Positions 1 through 8,215 of a DNA stretch of 64,000 nt are shown here, in pieces (within the stretch, counting starts at the first letter, position 1; each line of letters opens with the position of its first letter). A model generated the notes under the pieces. That model was not told the DNA's origin, made no database searches, and saw nothing but the letters and a program-made list of their open reading frames with translations. Origin of the DNA: Arthrobacter sp. (GTDB taxonomy: Bacteria; Actinomycetota; Actinomycetes; Actinomycetales; Micrococcaceae); contig JAITLQ010000015.1 in the NCBI GenBank assembly GCA_031277795.1, positions 279,667 through 343,666 of the forward strand, in the 5' to 3' direction. The position numbers and the translations under genes were made by a program.

Positions 1-842
1 GCGTCTCCGCCGCCACGGGGGAGCAGTTCCTCGTGTGGGGCTGGCGCATCCCGTTCCTGCTCTCCGCCGTGCTCATCGTGGTGGGCCTCGTCATCCGGCT
101 CAAGGTCTCCGAGTCGCCGGCCATTGCGCAGATCGAGGAGGCGGCCTCGCAGGAGGAGCGCAAGCGCAAGATGCCCATCGTCGAGGTGCTCACGCAGCAT
201 TGGCGCACCGTGGTCATCACCCTCGTGGCCTCGCTCGGCTTCTACTCCTTCCAGGGCATCCTCACGAGTTGGGGCACCAAGGCCGCCGTCACCTCCGGGG
301 TTCCCCGTGAGCTGGTCCTGAACCTCAACGGCCTCGGTGCCGTGGTCACGATCGTCGTGTGCTTCACGTCCGCCCGGCTCTCCGACAAGGTGGGCCGCGC
401 CCGGATGCTTATCATCGCCTCGATCGCGGGCATGATCTGGGTCATTCCCGCGCTGACGCTGCTGACCTCCGGCTCCGGCTGGGGCTACCTGCTGGCCATC
501 GTGGTGGGTTCCGGCCTCATCCAGGGCACCTTCGCCGGGTCCATCGGTGCGTTCATCTCGGAGCGCTTCCCGGCCCGCGTTCGCTACACCGGCGCCTCGC
601 TCTCCTACCAGGGAGCCTCCACGCTGGGCGGCGGCCTGACCCCGATCTTCGCCGTGGTCGCGATGGCGGCCGGCGGCATCGGCGCGGTGGGTGCCGTCTG
701 GGTGGGCATCCTGGCCCTGGGTCTTGTCGCGCTCGTCGTGGCCGCCCGCACGGGCGGCGACAACACGCCGTCGGGCACCCCCAAGGGTGCGCAGGAGGTG
801 CCCAACGGTGAAGCGGAGGCGGCAAGCGCAAGCGCCGCCTGA
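1..842 (+). CDS. MFS metabolite:H+ symporter, C-terminal part (5' end outside window)
   Basis: The open frame runs in from the left edge (first whole codon at base 3) to the TGA at 840-842. About 280 residues are visible, roughly the last two thirds of a usual 430-450 residue protein. The text WGWRIPFLLS near its start is the loop and helix pattern of the metabolite:H+ symporter (MHS) branch of the major facilitator superfamily. At least six hydrophobic helices follow, with the ARLSDKVGR loop matching the conserved cytoplasmic motif between helices. The tail is hydrophilic and rich in Gly, Ala and Glu. It probably imports an organic acid or aromatic acid by proton symport across the cytoplasmic membrane. 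Substrate is inferred only from the neighbouring catabolic genes. A strong terminator follows at 855-902. Confidence 0.85.
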   Translation, partial: VSAATGEQFLVWGWRIPFLLSAVLIVVGLVIRLKVSESPAIAQIEEAASQEERKRKMPIVEVLTQHWRTVVITLVASLGFYSFQGILTSWGTKAAVTSGVPRELVLNLNGLGAVVTIVVCFTSARLSDKVGRARMLIIASIAGMIWVIPALTLLTSGSGWGYLLAIVVGSGLIQGTFAGSIGAFISERFPARVRYTGASLSYQGASTLGGGLTPIFAVVAMAAGGIGAVGAVWVGILALGLVALVVAARTGGDNTPSGTPKGAQEVPNGEAEAASASAA

Positions 843-854
843 CCCTTCATACGT

Positions 855-902
855 AGCGACGTCCCCGGGGCTTCTCCCGCAAGAAGCCCCGGGGACGTCG
901 CT
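855..902. terminator. Hairpin terminator after the symporter gene
   Basis: Two 21-nt arms (855-875 and 882-902) pair perfectly around a 6-nt loop, beginning 12 bases after the symporter stop. There is no long T run, as is common for actinobacterial terminators. Confidence 0.75.
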
Positions 903-1046
903 GTGTCTTCAGCCTGCCAAACGTCGATTTCGTTGATGTTTCAGCACTGTTTTTGGCCTCTTTCGCGATGTTCTGAACCCGGTGACGATGGTCACAGGAG
1001 TCGCCGCGGTCCCTCTTGACGTGGCGCACAGCGAAAGGACCCCCCC

Positions 1047-2375
1047 ATGACCAACCAGCGCGGCACCAACATGGTGCTGACGACCTTCATGCTCCCCGCC
1101 GGCTATCACAAGGACAGCTGGCGCATGGATGGCTCCCGCTCCGAGGAGCTGGGCAACTTCGAGTTCGTCAAGGACCTCACCCTCATGGCCGAGGCCGCCA
1201 AGCTGGACGCGGTGTTCTTCGGCGACATCGCCCACGCGAACACGGTCTTCCGCGGCGACATCAAGATGAACGGCTTCTACGAGCCCATGACCACGCTGGC
1301 CGCCCTGGCCGCGGTCACCAAGAACATCGGCCTCATCGGCACCATCTCCACCTCGTTCTACGAGCCCTACAACGTGGCCCGCCTCCTGGCCGGTGTGGAC
1401 CAGATGTCCGGCGGCCGTGCTGCCTGGAACATCGTCACGAGCTCGGATGGCTTCGAGAACTTCGGCCTCACCGAGGCGCCCGACCCGGCCACGCGCTACC
1501 GCCGCGCCACCGAGTTTGTCGACGTGGTGCAGCGCCTCTGGGACTCCTGGGACGACGACGCGGTCATCAACAACAAGGAGACCGGGTTCTACGTGGACAC
1601 CGATCGCCTCCACACGATCGACCACGCCGGGGAGTTCTTTCGCGTGCGCGGCCCGCTGCCCGGCCCGCGCTCCCCGCAGGGCCGCCCCGTGCTGGTCCAG
1701 GCCGGTTCCTCCGGCCCGGGCGTGGAGCTCGGCAGCTCCGTGGCGGACGGGATCTACACCGCCCAGCCGCTGCTGGAGCCGTCGCAGAAGTTCTACGCCG
1801 ACTTCAAGGCCAAGGCCGCCGCGAAGGGCCGCGACCCCGAGCTCATCAAGATCATCCCCGGCATCCTGCCGATCCTTGGCGACACCCAGGCCGAGGCGGA
1901 CGAGCTCGCGGAGCACCTGGCCAACAACATCCACATGGAGAACGGCCGCAAGCAGGTGGGCGCCGACCTCAAGCTGGATCTCTCCTCGCTGGACCTCGAT
2001 GAGGCCATCCCGGCGTCTTGGTTCTCAACCGATCCGGCGCGCGGCTCGCGCTACCACCTCTACCGCGCCAAGAGCGTTGACGGCGGCATGACCCTGCGCC
2101 AGCTCATCGTTGACCTGGCCCGCTCCACCGGACACCAGTGGATGGCCGGCACGCCGTCCACGATCGCCGATCGGATGATCGAGTGGTTCGAGGGACGCGC
2201 CTGCGACGGCTTCAACCTGAACGCCCCGTTCAACCCCGGCGGCTTTGCCCTGATCTGCGACAAGCTCGTCCCCGAGCTCGTGGAGCGCGGCTACTTCCGC
2301 TCGGAGTACGAGGGCACCACACTGCGCGAGAACCTGGGGCTGCCCTACCCGGCCCGCTCCGGCGTCGCGGTCTGA
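1047..2375 (+). CDS. NtaA/DmoA-family FMN-dependent monooxygenase (bacterial luciferase-like)
   Basis: A 442-residue protein of the LLM-class flavin-dependent oxidoreductases, NtaA/SnaA/DszA/DmoA subgroup. These take FMNH2 from a separate reductase to oxidise C-N or C-S bonds or small organic substrates. The segment GGRAAWNIVTSSDG (about residues 121-134) is the hallmark of this subgroup, and the length matches (430-460). The ATG at 1047 is preceded by GAAAGGA at a good distance. No flavin reductase is visible in the window. Its 3' end overlaps the 3' end of the opposing LysR gene by 31 bases. Position between a symporter and an aromatic flavoprotein oxidase suggests it belongs to the same catabolic island, but the substrate is unknown. 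Confidence 0.85.
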   Translation: MTNQRGTNMVLTTFMLPAGYHKDSWRMDGSRSEELGNFEFVKDLTLMAEAAKLDAVFFGDIAHANTVFRGDIKMNGFYEPMTTLAALAAVTKNIGLIGTISTSFYEPYNVARLLAGVDQMSGGRAAWNIVTSSDGFENFGLTEAPDPATRYRRATEFVDVVQRLWDSWDDDAVINNKETGFYVDTDRLHTIDHAGEFFRVRGPLPGPRSPQGRPVLVQAGSSGPGVELGSSVADGIYTAQPLLEPSQKFYADFKAKAAAKGRDPELIKIIPGILPILGDTQAEADELAEHLANNIHMENGRKQVGADLKLDLSSLDLDEAIPASWFSTDPARGSRYHLYRAKSVDGGMTLRQLIVDLARSTGHQWMAGTPSTIADRMIEWFEGRACDGFNLNAPFNPGGFALICDKLVPELVERGYFRSEYEGTTLRENLGLPYPARSGVAV

Positions 2376-3307
2376 TCCGGAGCCTCCCGGTGCAGCAGCT
2401 CGCGGGCCACCTCGATCCAGGCCTTGGCGCGCGGCGAGGGCCGCGTCCCCTTGGCGCTGACGAGGGACACCCGCAGCGGCTGCACCGGGGCACCCCGGTG
2501 GTGCAGCGGCAGCAAGCGAATGCCGAGCTCCGCATAGGGCGCGTTGAGCGCCGGCTGCTGGAAGAGCACCCCGAGGCCGCGCCCCACGGAGACGAGGGAG
2601 CGCACGGTCGCGTAGGAGCGGGAACGGTGCCGGACCCGCGGCTCCAGCTCCGCCTCGCGGAAGAGACGCAGGACGCGTTCGCCGGCCGGCGGGGCGTCGA
2701 AGAGGACGAGGTCCTCCTGGGCCAGGTCCCTGAGGCCGGCTCGGTCCTTCGCGGCAAGCGGGTGCTCGGCGGGAACCAGGGCGTAGGCCTGCGCGCTGGC
2801 CACCGTGACGGCGGCGAGCTGGGGATCCAGCTGCTCGCCGTACACGAAGGCCACGTCGGCGTCGCCGGAGAGGACCTGGGACTGCACCTCGCGGTGGAAG
2901 CCCTCCACGAAGTCCACCTCCACGCCGGGGCACTGCTGGGCGAACTCGGTGAGCATGGGCGGGATGACGGTGGGGCCCAGGCTGATGTCGGCGCCCACCG
3001 TGAGCCGCCCGCGCAGCTGGGAGCGCTCGGAGCCGGAGAGGGCGGCGATGTCTCCGGCCGTGGCCAGGAGGGTGCGGGCCAGAGCCAGCACCTCGTGGCC
3101 GCTGGCCGTGAGGGCCACGCCCTTGGCGCGCTGCTTCACGAGCAGCGAGCTGCCCACGGTGCGTTCTAGCTCCGCCACCGAGGCGGAAATGGCCGACGGC
3201 GCCATGTGGAGTCGGCGGGCGGCCTCGGCAAAGGTACCGGAATCGGCAGCCACGACGAAGTGCCACGCCTGGCGCAGCGTCAGCGCCGGTTGCTGCTCTG
3301 GGATCAC
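2345..3307 (-). CDS. LysR-family transcriptional regulator
   Basis: A 320-residue LysR-type regulator. The N-terminal winged helix-turn-helix (about residues 10-68, with AARRLHMAPSAISASVAELE) is followed by a periplasmic-binding-protein-like effector domain. The start is a GTG at 3307. The gene is divergent from the VAO-type oxidase at 3382, and the 74-base gap holds a clean inverted repeat (3330-3348), so it most likely controls that oxidase and itself. An aromatic or organic-acid inducer is likely but cannot be read from the sequence. Confidence 0.9.
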   Translation of the reverse strand: MIPEQQPALTLRQAWHFVVAADSGTFAEAARRLHMAPSAISASVAELERTVGSSLLVKQRAKGVALTASGHEVLALARTLLATAGDIAALSGSERSQLRGRLTVGADISLGPTVIPPMLTEFAQQCPGVEVDFVEGFHREVQSQVLSGDADVAFVYGEQLDPQLAAVTVASAQAYALVPAEHPLAAKDRAGLRDLAQEDLVLFDAPPAGERVLRLFREAELEPRVRHRSRSYATVRSLVSVGRGLGVLFQQPALNAPYAELGIRLLPLHHRGAPVQPLRVSLVSAKGTRPSPRAKAWIEVARELLHREAPDQTATPERAG

Positions 3308-3329
3308 GCGCCCACCCTAGCCAAATTCA

Positions 3330-3348
3330 CCGCAACCAGGGGTTGCGG
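3330..3348. promoter_or_regulatory. Candidate LysR operator
   Basis: CCGCAACC-AGG-GGTTGCGG is an inverted repeat with perfect 8-bp arms in the gap between the divergent LysR and oxidase genes. A TTG at 3343 that would extend the oxidase lies inside this site, which favours the downstream ATG at 3382 as the true start. Confidence 0.6.
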
Positions 3349-3381
3349 ACAAAGAAGTTCAAAGAAAGTGACGATGTGAGC

Positions 3382-4971
3382 ATGTCAGAGCAGCTGCTGG
3401 CCGAGCCGAACGACGCCGTGGAGATCGACCCGCGCGAGGAATTCCTCTCCCGCGCCGAGGAGATCGTCGGCGCCGAGCACGTGGTGCGCCCCGGCGCCCC
3501 CGAGGGCTACCTGGATCCCTACCCGCTCAACGCCGGCCGCGAGAGCTGGCCCGGCGTGCGCCCCGGCTCCACCGAGGAGGTGCAGGCGCTGGTCCGCCTG
3601 GCGGGGGAGACCTCCACGGCCCTGTGGACCTTCTCTCGCGGCAAGAACCTGGGCTACGGCGGCCCCGAGCCGCGCGATCAGCGCATGGTGGCCCTGGACC
3701 TCTCCCGCATGAACCGCATCCTGCACGTGGACGAGGACCTCTGCTATGCCGTGATCGAGCCGGGCGTGACCTTCTTCGACCTCTTCGAGCACATCAAGGA
3801 GCGCGGCCTCAAGCTCTGGATGAGCGTGCCTGCCCTCGGCTGGGGCTCCGTCCTCGGCAACATGCTCGACCGCGGCTACGGCATGACCCCGCTGGGCGAT
3901 CACGCCAAGAACCTCTGCGGCCTGGAGGTGGTCCTCCCCGACGGCGAGCTCCTGCGCACCGGCATGGGCGCCATGGAAGGCACCGAGCTGGGCCCCATCT
4001 TCCAGGGCGGCTTCGGGCCCACGCTCGACGGGCTGTTCACGCAGTCGAGCCTGGGCGTGGTGGTCAACGCCGGCGTGTGGCTCATGCCGGCGCCCCAGGT
4101 CTACGCCAACGGCGACATCGCCGTGGACGACGAGGCGGCGTTGCCCGCGCTCATCGACGTCCTCACGACCCTGCGCCGCGAGGAGGTCATCCAGAACAAC
4201 GCCCTGTGCGGCAACGTGGTCCGCGCGGCCACGATGCGCGGCGCCCGCCGCGACTTCTGGGACGGCGAGGGGTCCATCCCCGCGTGGCGCCTGGAGGAGA
4301 TGCGCCAGGAGTTTGGGCTGGGCCAGTGGAACTGCAAGTTCGCGCTCTACGGCGACCGCGGGCTCGTGGAGCGTCGCCTGGAGATCGTGCGCGAGCGTGT
4401 GGCCGCCGCCGTGCCGGGCGCCCGCGTGGATGCCCGCCTCTACGAGGGCACCGACGGTCTGCCGATCCAGCACGAGGACATCGCCGAGCTGGATCGCACC
4501 CAGATGGCCGGAGTCCCCACGCTCAAGCCGCTCTCGACGATCGGCTGGGCCGCCGAGGACGGCGGGCACATCGACGCGGCGCCGATCCTCCCGGCCCGCG
4601 GCGCCGACGTCCAGGCCTTCTACAACGAGGTCAAGAAGCTCTACAAGAAGCACGGCTTCGACCTCTACATCGGCTACCACCTCTACCCGCGCCACATGGT
4701 GCACGTGACCATGATCTTTTTCGAACGCGGCAACGAGGAGATGCTGGCTCGCGCCCGCGCGCTGTACTCCGAGCTGCTGGATCTGGCCCGTTCCAAGGGC
4801 TATGCGCCGTACCGCGGCCACGTCGACTACATGGATCGCATCCAGGCCGGCTTCGACTTCAACGGTGGGGCCGCGCTGCGCTTCCAGGAGCTGCTGAAGG
4901 ACGCCGTGGATCCGCAGGGCATCATCTCGCCGGGCAAGCAGGGGGTCTGGCCGGCGCGCCTGCGCGGCTGA
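3382..4971 (+). CDS. VAO/4-cresol-dehydrogenase-family FAD oxidase (4-alkylphenol or vanillyl-type substrate)
   Basis: A 529-residue flavoprotein of the vanillyl-alcohol oxidase/p-cresol methylhydroxylase family, which oxidises the benzylic carbon of para-substituted phenols through a quinone methide. Visible family signatures are FSRGKNLGYGG (about residues 84-95), RGYGMTPLGDH (about 164-174) in the FAD-binding domain, and the C-terminal ISPGKQGVWP. Family length is 515-560. ATG 3382 is preferred; a TTG at 3343 would fall inside the operator. No cytochrome subunit follows, so it probably acts as an O2-using oxidase rather than a cytochrome-linked dehydrogenase (inference). With the Baeyer-Villiger monooxygenase and esterase downstream it suggests 4-alkylphenol breakdown. 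Exact substrate is not readable; eugenol or vanillyl alcohol remain possible. Confidence 0.85.
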   Translation: MSEQLLAEPNDAVEIDPREEFLSRAEEIVGAEHVVRPGAPEGYLDPYPLNAGRESWPGVRPGSTEEVQALVRLAGETSTALWTFSRGKNLGYGGPEPRDQRMVALDLSRMNRILHVDEDLCYAVIEPGVTFFDLFEHIKERGLKLWMSVPALGWGSVLGNMLDRGYGMTPLGDHAKNLCGLEVVLPDGELLRTGMGAMEGTELGPIFQGGFGPTLDGLFTQSSLGVVVNAGVWLMPAPQVYANGDIAVDDEAALPALIDVLTTLRREEVIQNNALCGNVVRAATMRGARRDFWDGEGSIPAWRLEEMRQEFGLGQWNCKFALYGDRGLVERRLEIVRERVAAAVPGARVDARLYEGTDGLPIQHEDIAELDRTQMAGVPTLKPLSTIGWAAEDGGHIDAAPILPARGADVQAFYNEVKKLYKKHGFDLYIGYHLYPRHMVHVTMIFFERGNEEMLARARALYSELLDLARSKGYAPYRGHVDYMDRIQAGFDFNGGAALRFQELLKDAVDPQGIISPGKQGVWPARLRG

Positions 4972-4985
4972 GCCCTCTCCCTCTC

Positions 4986-5047
4986 AGGATCGGAGTGGGT
5001 TCGGTACGCTTTTCGGCCGAAAACCGTACCGAACCCACTCCGATCCT
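4986..5047. repeat. Palindromic element ATCGGAGTG, copy 1
   Basis: The element has 23-nt perfect outer arms (4986-5008 and 5025-5047) flanking a C/C mismatch and the inner palindrome TTTTCGGCCGAAAA. Its 56-nt core recurs at 5243-5298 (identical arms) and 41769-41824 (variant). It begins 15 bases after the oxidase stop, so it can act as a terminator in both directions. Confidence 0.9.
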
Positions 5048-5123
5048 GGTGTTGGGAGGGGGACCACCCGTCCGTGCTCGGGTCGGCGGGAGTTGGGCCG
5101 GGACGCGAGTGGGCCGGGAGAAA

Positions 5124-5160
5124 TGCCCGACGGCGGGTGGCCACCACCCGCCGTCGGGCA
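5124..5160. repeat. GC-rich palindrome with GCCCGACGGCGGG motif
   Basis: Arms of 17 nt (5124-5140 and 5144-5160) pair perfectly around CCA. The first 19 bases recur exactly at 53661-53679. The right arm plus GGTGGGTGCC is repeated at 5203-5226. Confidence 0.85.
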
Positions 5161-5242
5161 GGTGGGTGCCGGGGGACGTGACGCTTCCCTCCCGCCGGAC
5201 CTCCCGCCGTCGGGCAGGTGGGTGCCGCCCTCTCACATGAAA

Positions 5243-5298
5243 ATCGGAGTGGGTTCGGTACGCTTTTCGGCCGAAAACCGTACCGAACCCACTCCGAT
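5243..5298. repeat. Palindromic element ATCGGAGTG, copy 2
   Basis: 20-nt perfect arms around the same central TTTTCGGCCGAAAA with flanking C/C mismatch, identical to the core of copy 1. It ends 42 bases before the stop end of the opposing GntR gene. Confidence 0.9.
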
Positions 5299-5340
5299 CC
5301 TGGAGGCGGGAGGGAGGTGGGGGAGGGAAGGGGGGCGGAC

Positions 5341-6036
5341 TCAGGCTTGCGAGGCGGCTTCGAGCTCGGCGCCGTTGTCCTCGATCGCGTGCAGCGTGAC
5401 CTCGTAGTGCTTGCGGATAAGGCGAGCGGCCAGGGCGGCGTCGCGGTCGAGCGTGGCCTGGAGAATCTCGCGGTGTTCCTGCGCCACATCGCGGCCGACG
5501 AAGCGCGTGGCCTCGCCGGCCCAGCGGTTGTAGAGCTGCGTGACGTCGGAGAGCGTGGTGCACAGGTCAACGAGCGGCGGGATGCCGGAGGCCTCGATGA
5601 GCTTGGAATGGAAGGCCTGGTGGGCCTTGACCCAGTCGGGGGTGAGGCGCGCGTCCTCGTTGTCCTCGCGGTACGGCGTGCGCTCGAGCGTGTGGTGCAC
5701 GGCGATGAGCTCGGACTCCCACGCCAGCGAGCCGCGCTCGATGGCCATCTTGAGCCCGAACTCCTCGTTGACGCAGCGCAGCTCGGTGATGTCCTGCAGC
5801 GCGGCGAGGGAGAGCTCGGGGACAAAGAAGCCGCGGTTGGGGACCAGCACCACGAGGCGCTCGCCGGTCAGCCGGGTCAGGGCCTCGCGGACCACCGTGG
5901 AGGAGGTCTCGTAGCGCGTGGAGAGCGTGGTCAGCTGCAATTTGGCCCCCGGGGCCCATTCCCCGTTGAGGAGGTCGTCACGCAGCAGGGCGTGCAGATG
6001 GGAGCTGAGGGTTTCCGCGTCGGTTCGCTTGGCCAT
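5341..6036 (-). CDS. GntR-family transcriptional regulator (FCD effector domain)
   Basis: A 231-residue GntR regulator of the FadR/FCD type: an N-terminal winged helix (about residues 8-70, with TTLSTRYETSSTVVREALTRL) and an alpha-helical FCD ligand domain. The ATG at 6036 (MAKRTDAE) is chosen. An upstream in-frame extension to 6150 would run through the divergent promoter region and adds unrelated sequence. It is divergent from the Baeyer-Villiger monooxygenase gene, with an inverted repeat GTGAA-TAT-TTCAC at 6053-6065, so it most likely represses that unit. It is closely similar along its length to the GntR part of the protein ending at 10931. Confidence 0.9.
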   Translation of the reverse strand: MAKRTDAETLSSHLHALLRDDLLNGEWAPGAKLQLTTLSTRYETSSTVVREALTRLTGERLVVLVPNRGFFVPELSLAALQDITELRCVNEEFGLKMAIERGSLAWESELIAVHHTLERTPYREDNEDARLTPDWVKAHQAFHSKLIEASGIPPLVDLCTTLSDVTQLYNRWAGEATRFVGRDVAQEHREILQATLDRDAALAARLIRKHYEVTLHAIEDNGAELEAASQA

Positions 6037-6052
6037 GTCCGAAGAGTAGCAA

Positions 6053-6065
6053 GTGAATATTTCAC
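6053..6065. promoter_or_regulatory. Candidate GntR operator
   Basis: GTGAATATTTCAC has 5-bp perfect arms around TAT. It lies 17 bases upstream of the GntR start and between the two divergent genes. Confidence 0.45.
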
Positions 6066-6104
6066 ATGTCAGTACGGGAACTGATGGCAATAATGCATTC
6101 TTTC

Positions 6105-6132
6105 TTGACGATTGCAGAACTGGGCCTAGACT
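6105..6132 (+). promoter_or_regulatory. Sigma-70-type promoter for the monooxygenase-esterase unit
   Basis: TTGACG (6105-6110), a 16-base spacer, and TAGACT (6127-6132) lie 77 bases before the GTG start at 6209. This is a good match to housekeeping actinobacterial promoters. Confidence 0.55.
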
Positions 6133-6208
6133 GGCTGTGATGGCGCTCACCGCGGACAGCGGGAGGGACGCCCCCAGCCTTCAAGCCACAACCCCAGAGG
6201 AGCCCCAC

Positions 6209-8215
6209 GTGAGTGAAGCCCTGGCCCAGATCACCGGCACCGCGGCAGCGTCGGGCGGCAACCCGGACACCACGGTGGACGACCTCTACCACCGCGAGTC
6301 CTATGCCCCGATCGAGGCGGACGACGCCGCGCTGGAGCGCATCGTGGCCGGCGCCGAGCTGCCCCCGCTGCTCGTGGCGCTCGCCTCCGTGACCGGCGAC
6401 TTCTCGCTCCTGCGCGAGGATCTGCGCCCGCCGCAGCCACTCATGGACACGGTGGGCTTCCCGCACGGCGGCATGAGCCCGGAGCAGATCGCCACGGCCC
6501 GCGAGCTGGCCCTCACCGCCCTCAAGCGCGTCCGCGACGAGTCCCTCACCACCGCCCGCCTGCTCTCGGAGGAAGAGGCGCACCTCGTCACCGACTTCGT
6601 CACCAACGGCGCGGACCCGGCCTTCCGCCCCCTGCTCGAGCACGACATGGCCCTGGCCCCGCACGCCAACGGCCGCCCGCGCTGGAACGTCCAGGACCTC
6701 GCCCCCGGCACCACCTACCGTGCGGCCGTCATCGGCGCCGGCGTGGCCGGCATGGCCACGGCCTATCGCCTGCGCCAGGCGGGCATCGAGGTCACGATGT
6801 TCGAGAAGGGTCACGACATCGGCGGCACCTGGTGGAAGAACACCTACCCCGGCGTGCGCCTCGACACCCCCAACTTCGCCTACTCCTTCTCCTTTGCCCA
6901 GCGCGACAACTGGCCGGCGCAGTTCTCGCCGGGCGCCGAGATTCACGACTACACCACGGCGGTGGGGCAGCGCGGCGGCCTGTACGACGGCGTGGTGTTC
7001 GGTGCCGAGGTCGGCACCCTCACGTGGGTGGAGGCCGACGGGCAGTGGGAGGTCGCCTACGCCGTGGACGGCGAGGCGCACTCCGAGCGCTTCGAGGCGG
7101 TATTCACCGCCGTGGGTCAGCTGGATCGCCCCAAGATCCCGCAGACCCCTGGCCTGGAGAGCTTCAAGGGCGTGCACATGCACTCGGCGCAGTGGGACCA
7201 CAGCGTTGACCTCACGGGCAAGCGCGTGGCCGTGGTCGGCACGGGCGCGAGCGCGTACCAGATCGTTCCGGCGATCGTGGACCAGGTTCAGTCCCTGACC
7301 GTCTTCCAGCGCAGCTCCCCGTGGATGCTGCCCACGCCCTTCTACTACGAGGACATGCCGGAGTCGGTGGGCTACCTCGCGGAGCACCTTCCGCACTTTG
7401 GCCAGTGGCTGCGCCTGTGGCAGCACTGGCTGGGGGTCGAGGGCCGCCAGCACCACACCGCGGTGGACCCGGAGTGGACCAAGGAGGGCTCCATCTCCGA
7501 GGTGCACGATCGCGTGCAGGAGCAGCTGCGCGCCCGGCTGCGCGAGCAGTACGCGGGGCGTCCCGACCTGCTGGCCAAGGTCACCCCCGACTACATCATG
7601 GGCGGCAAGCGCATGCTGCGCGACAACGGCGTCTGGGCGGCCTCGCTGCAGAAGCCGCAGACCACGCTCGTCACCTCCGGCATGGACCACTTTGTCCCCG
7701 AGGGCCTCGTCGACGCCGAGGGCGTGCTGCACGAGCTGGACGTGGTCCTCTACGCCACGGGCTTCGAAGCGAGCGAGTTCCTGGAGCCGCTGAGGATCAA
7801 GGGCCGCGGCGGCCAGGACCTGCACGAGCGCTGGGGCGGCGACGCCAAGGCCTACCTCGGCCTGCACGTCCCGGGCTTCCCGAACCTCTTCATCGTCTCC
7901 GGCCCCAACACGGGCCACGTCGTCAACGGCTCGCTCTTCTCCATGATCGAGTACGCGCTGACGTACTCGCTGGACGAGATCCGCCTGAACCTGGAGCACG
8001 GCTACACCGCGCTGGACCTGCGCGAGGACACCTTGGAGCGCTTCTACGAGGTGCTGGACGCCGCCAACGCGACCAAGGCCTGGGGCCAGCCCGAGGTTCA
8101 CACCTGGTACAAGAACCGCTTCGGCCGTGTCTCCCAGATCTGGCCGCTGCCCGTCCTCGAGTACTGGAACATGACGCGCGCCGTGAACCCCGAGGACTAC
8201 GAGGTGATCCGGTGA
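6209..8215 (+). CDS. Baeyer-Villiger monooxygenase, 4-hydroxyacetophenone monooxygenase type
   Basis: A 668-residue NADPH/FAD-dependent monooxygenase that should insert oxygen next to a ketone to give an ester. It has an N-terminal extension of about 170 residues, then the FAD Rossmann motif GAGVAG (about residue 176), the Baeyer-Villiger fingerprint FKGVHMHSAQW (F-x-G-x3-H-x3-W, about residues 318-328), and the NADP Rossmann motif GTGASA (about 342). The long N-terminal domain and motifs such as GTWWKNTYPG resemble HapE-type 4-hydroxyacetophenone monooxygenase (about 640 residues) rather than the shorter cyclohexanone enzymes. GTG 6209 is chosen because AGAGGAG sits just upstream. It overlaps the following esterase gene by four bases, so product ester and esterase are made together. 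Confidence 0.88.
   Translation: MSEALAQITGTAAASGGNPDTTVDDLYHRESYAPIEADDAALERIVAGAELPPLLVALASVTGDFSLLREDLRPPQPLMDTVGFPHGGMSPEQIATARELALTALKRVRDESLTTARLLSEEEAHLVTDFVTNGADPAFRPLLEHDMALAPHANGRPRWNVQDLAPGTTYRAAVIGAGVAGMATAYRLRQAGIEVTMFEKGHDIGGTWWKNTYPGVRLDTPNFAYSFSFAQRDNWPAQFSPGAEIHDYTTAVGQRGGLYDGVVFGAEVGTLTWVEADGQWEVAYAVDGEAHSERFEAVFTAVGQLDRPKIPQTPGLESFKGVHMHSAQWDHSVDLTGKRVAVVGTGASAYQIVPAIVDQVQSLTVFQRSSPWMLPTPFYYEDMPESVGYLAEHLPHFGQWLRLWQHWLGVEGRQHHTAVDPEWTKEGSISEVHDRVQEQLRARLREQYAGRPDLLAKVTPDYIMGGKRMLRDNGVWAASLQKPQTTLVTSGMDHFVPEGLVDAEGVLHELDVVLYATGFEASEFLEPLRIKGRGGQDLHERWGGDAKAYLGLHVPGFPNLFIVSGPNTGHVVNGSLFSMIEYALTYSLDEIRLNLEHGYTALDLREDTLERFYEVLDAANATKAWGQPEVHTWYKNRFGRVSQIWPLPVLEYWNMTRAVNPEDYEVIR

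Larger units (their letters stand above)
4972..5340. other. Gene-free convergent gap filled with palindromic repeats
   Basis: This 369-base gap lies between the 3' ends of the oxidase (+) and the GntR gene (-). It has no plausible coding frame. It holds two copies of a 56-nt palindrome (from 4986 and 5243) and between them a separate GC-rich palindrome (5124-5160) plus a 24-base direct repeat (5147-5170 and 5203-5226). Confidence 0.8.

Noticed and set aside
4972..5340. CRISPR-like repeats
   Set aside because: Repeats are palindromic, two copies only at this site and without regular spacers; no cas genes in the window.
6062..8101. 679-codon frame antisense to the Baeyer-Villiger monooxygenase
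   Set aside because: A shadow of GC-rich codons; the sense strand has all expected motifs.
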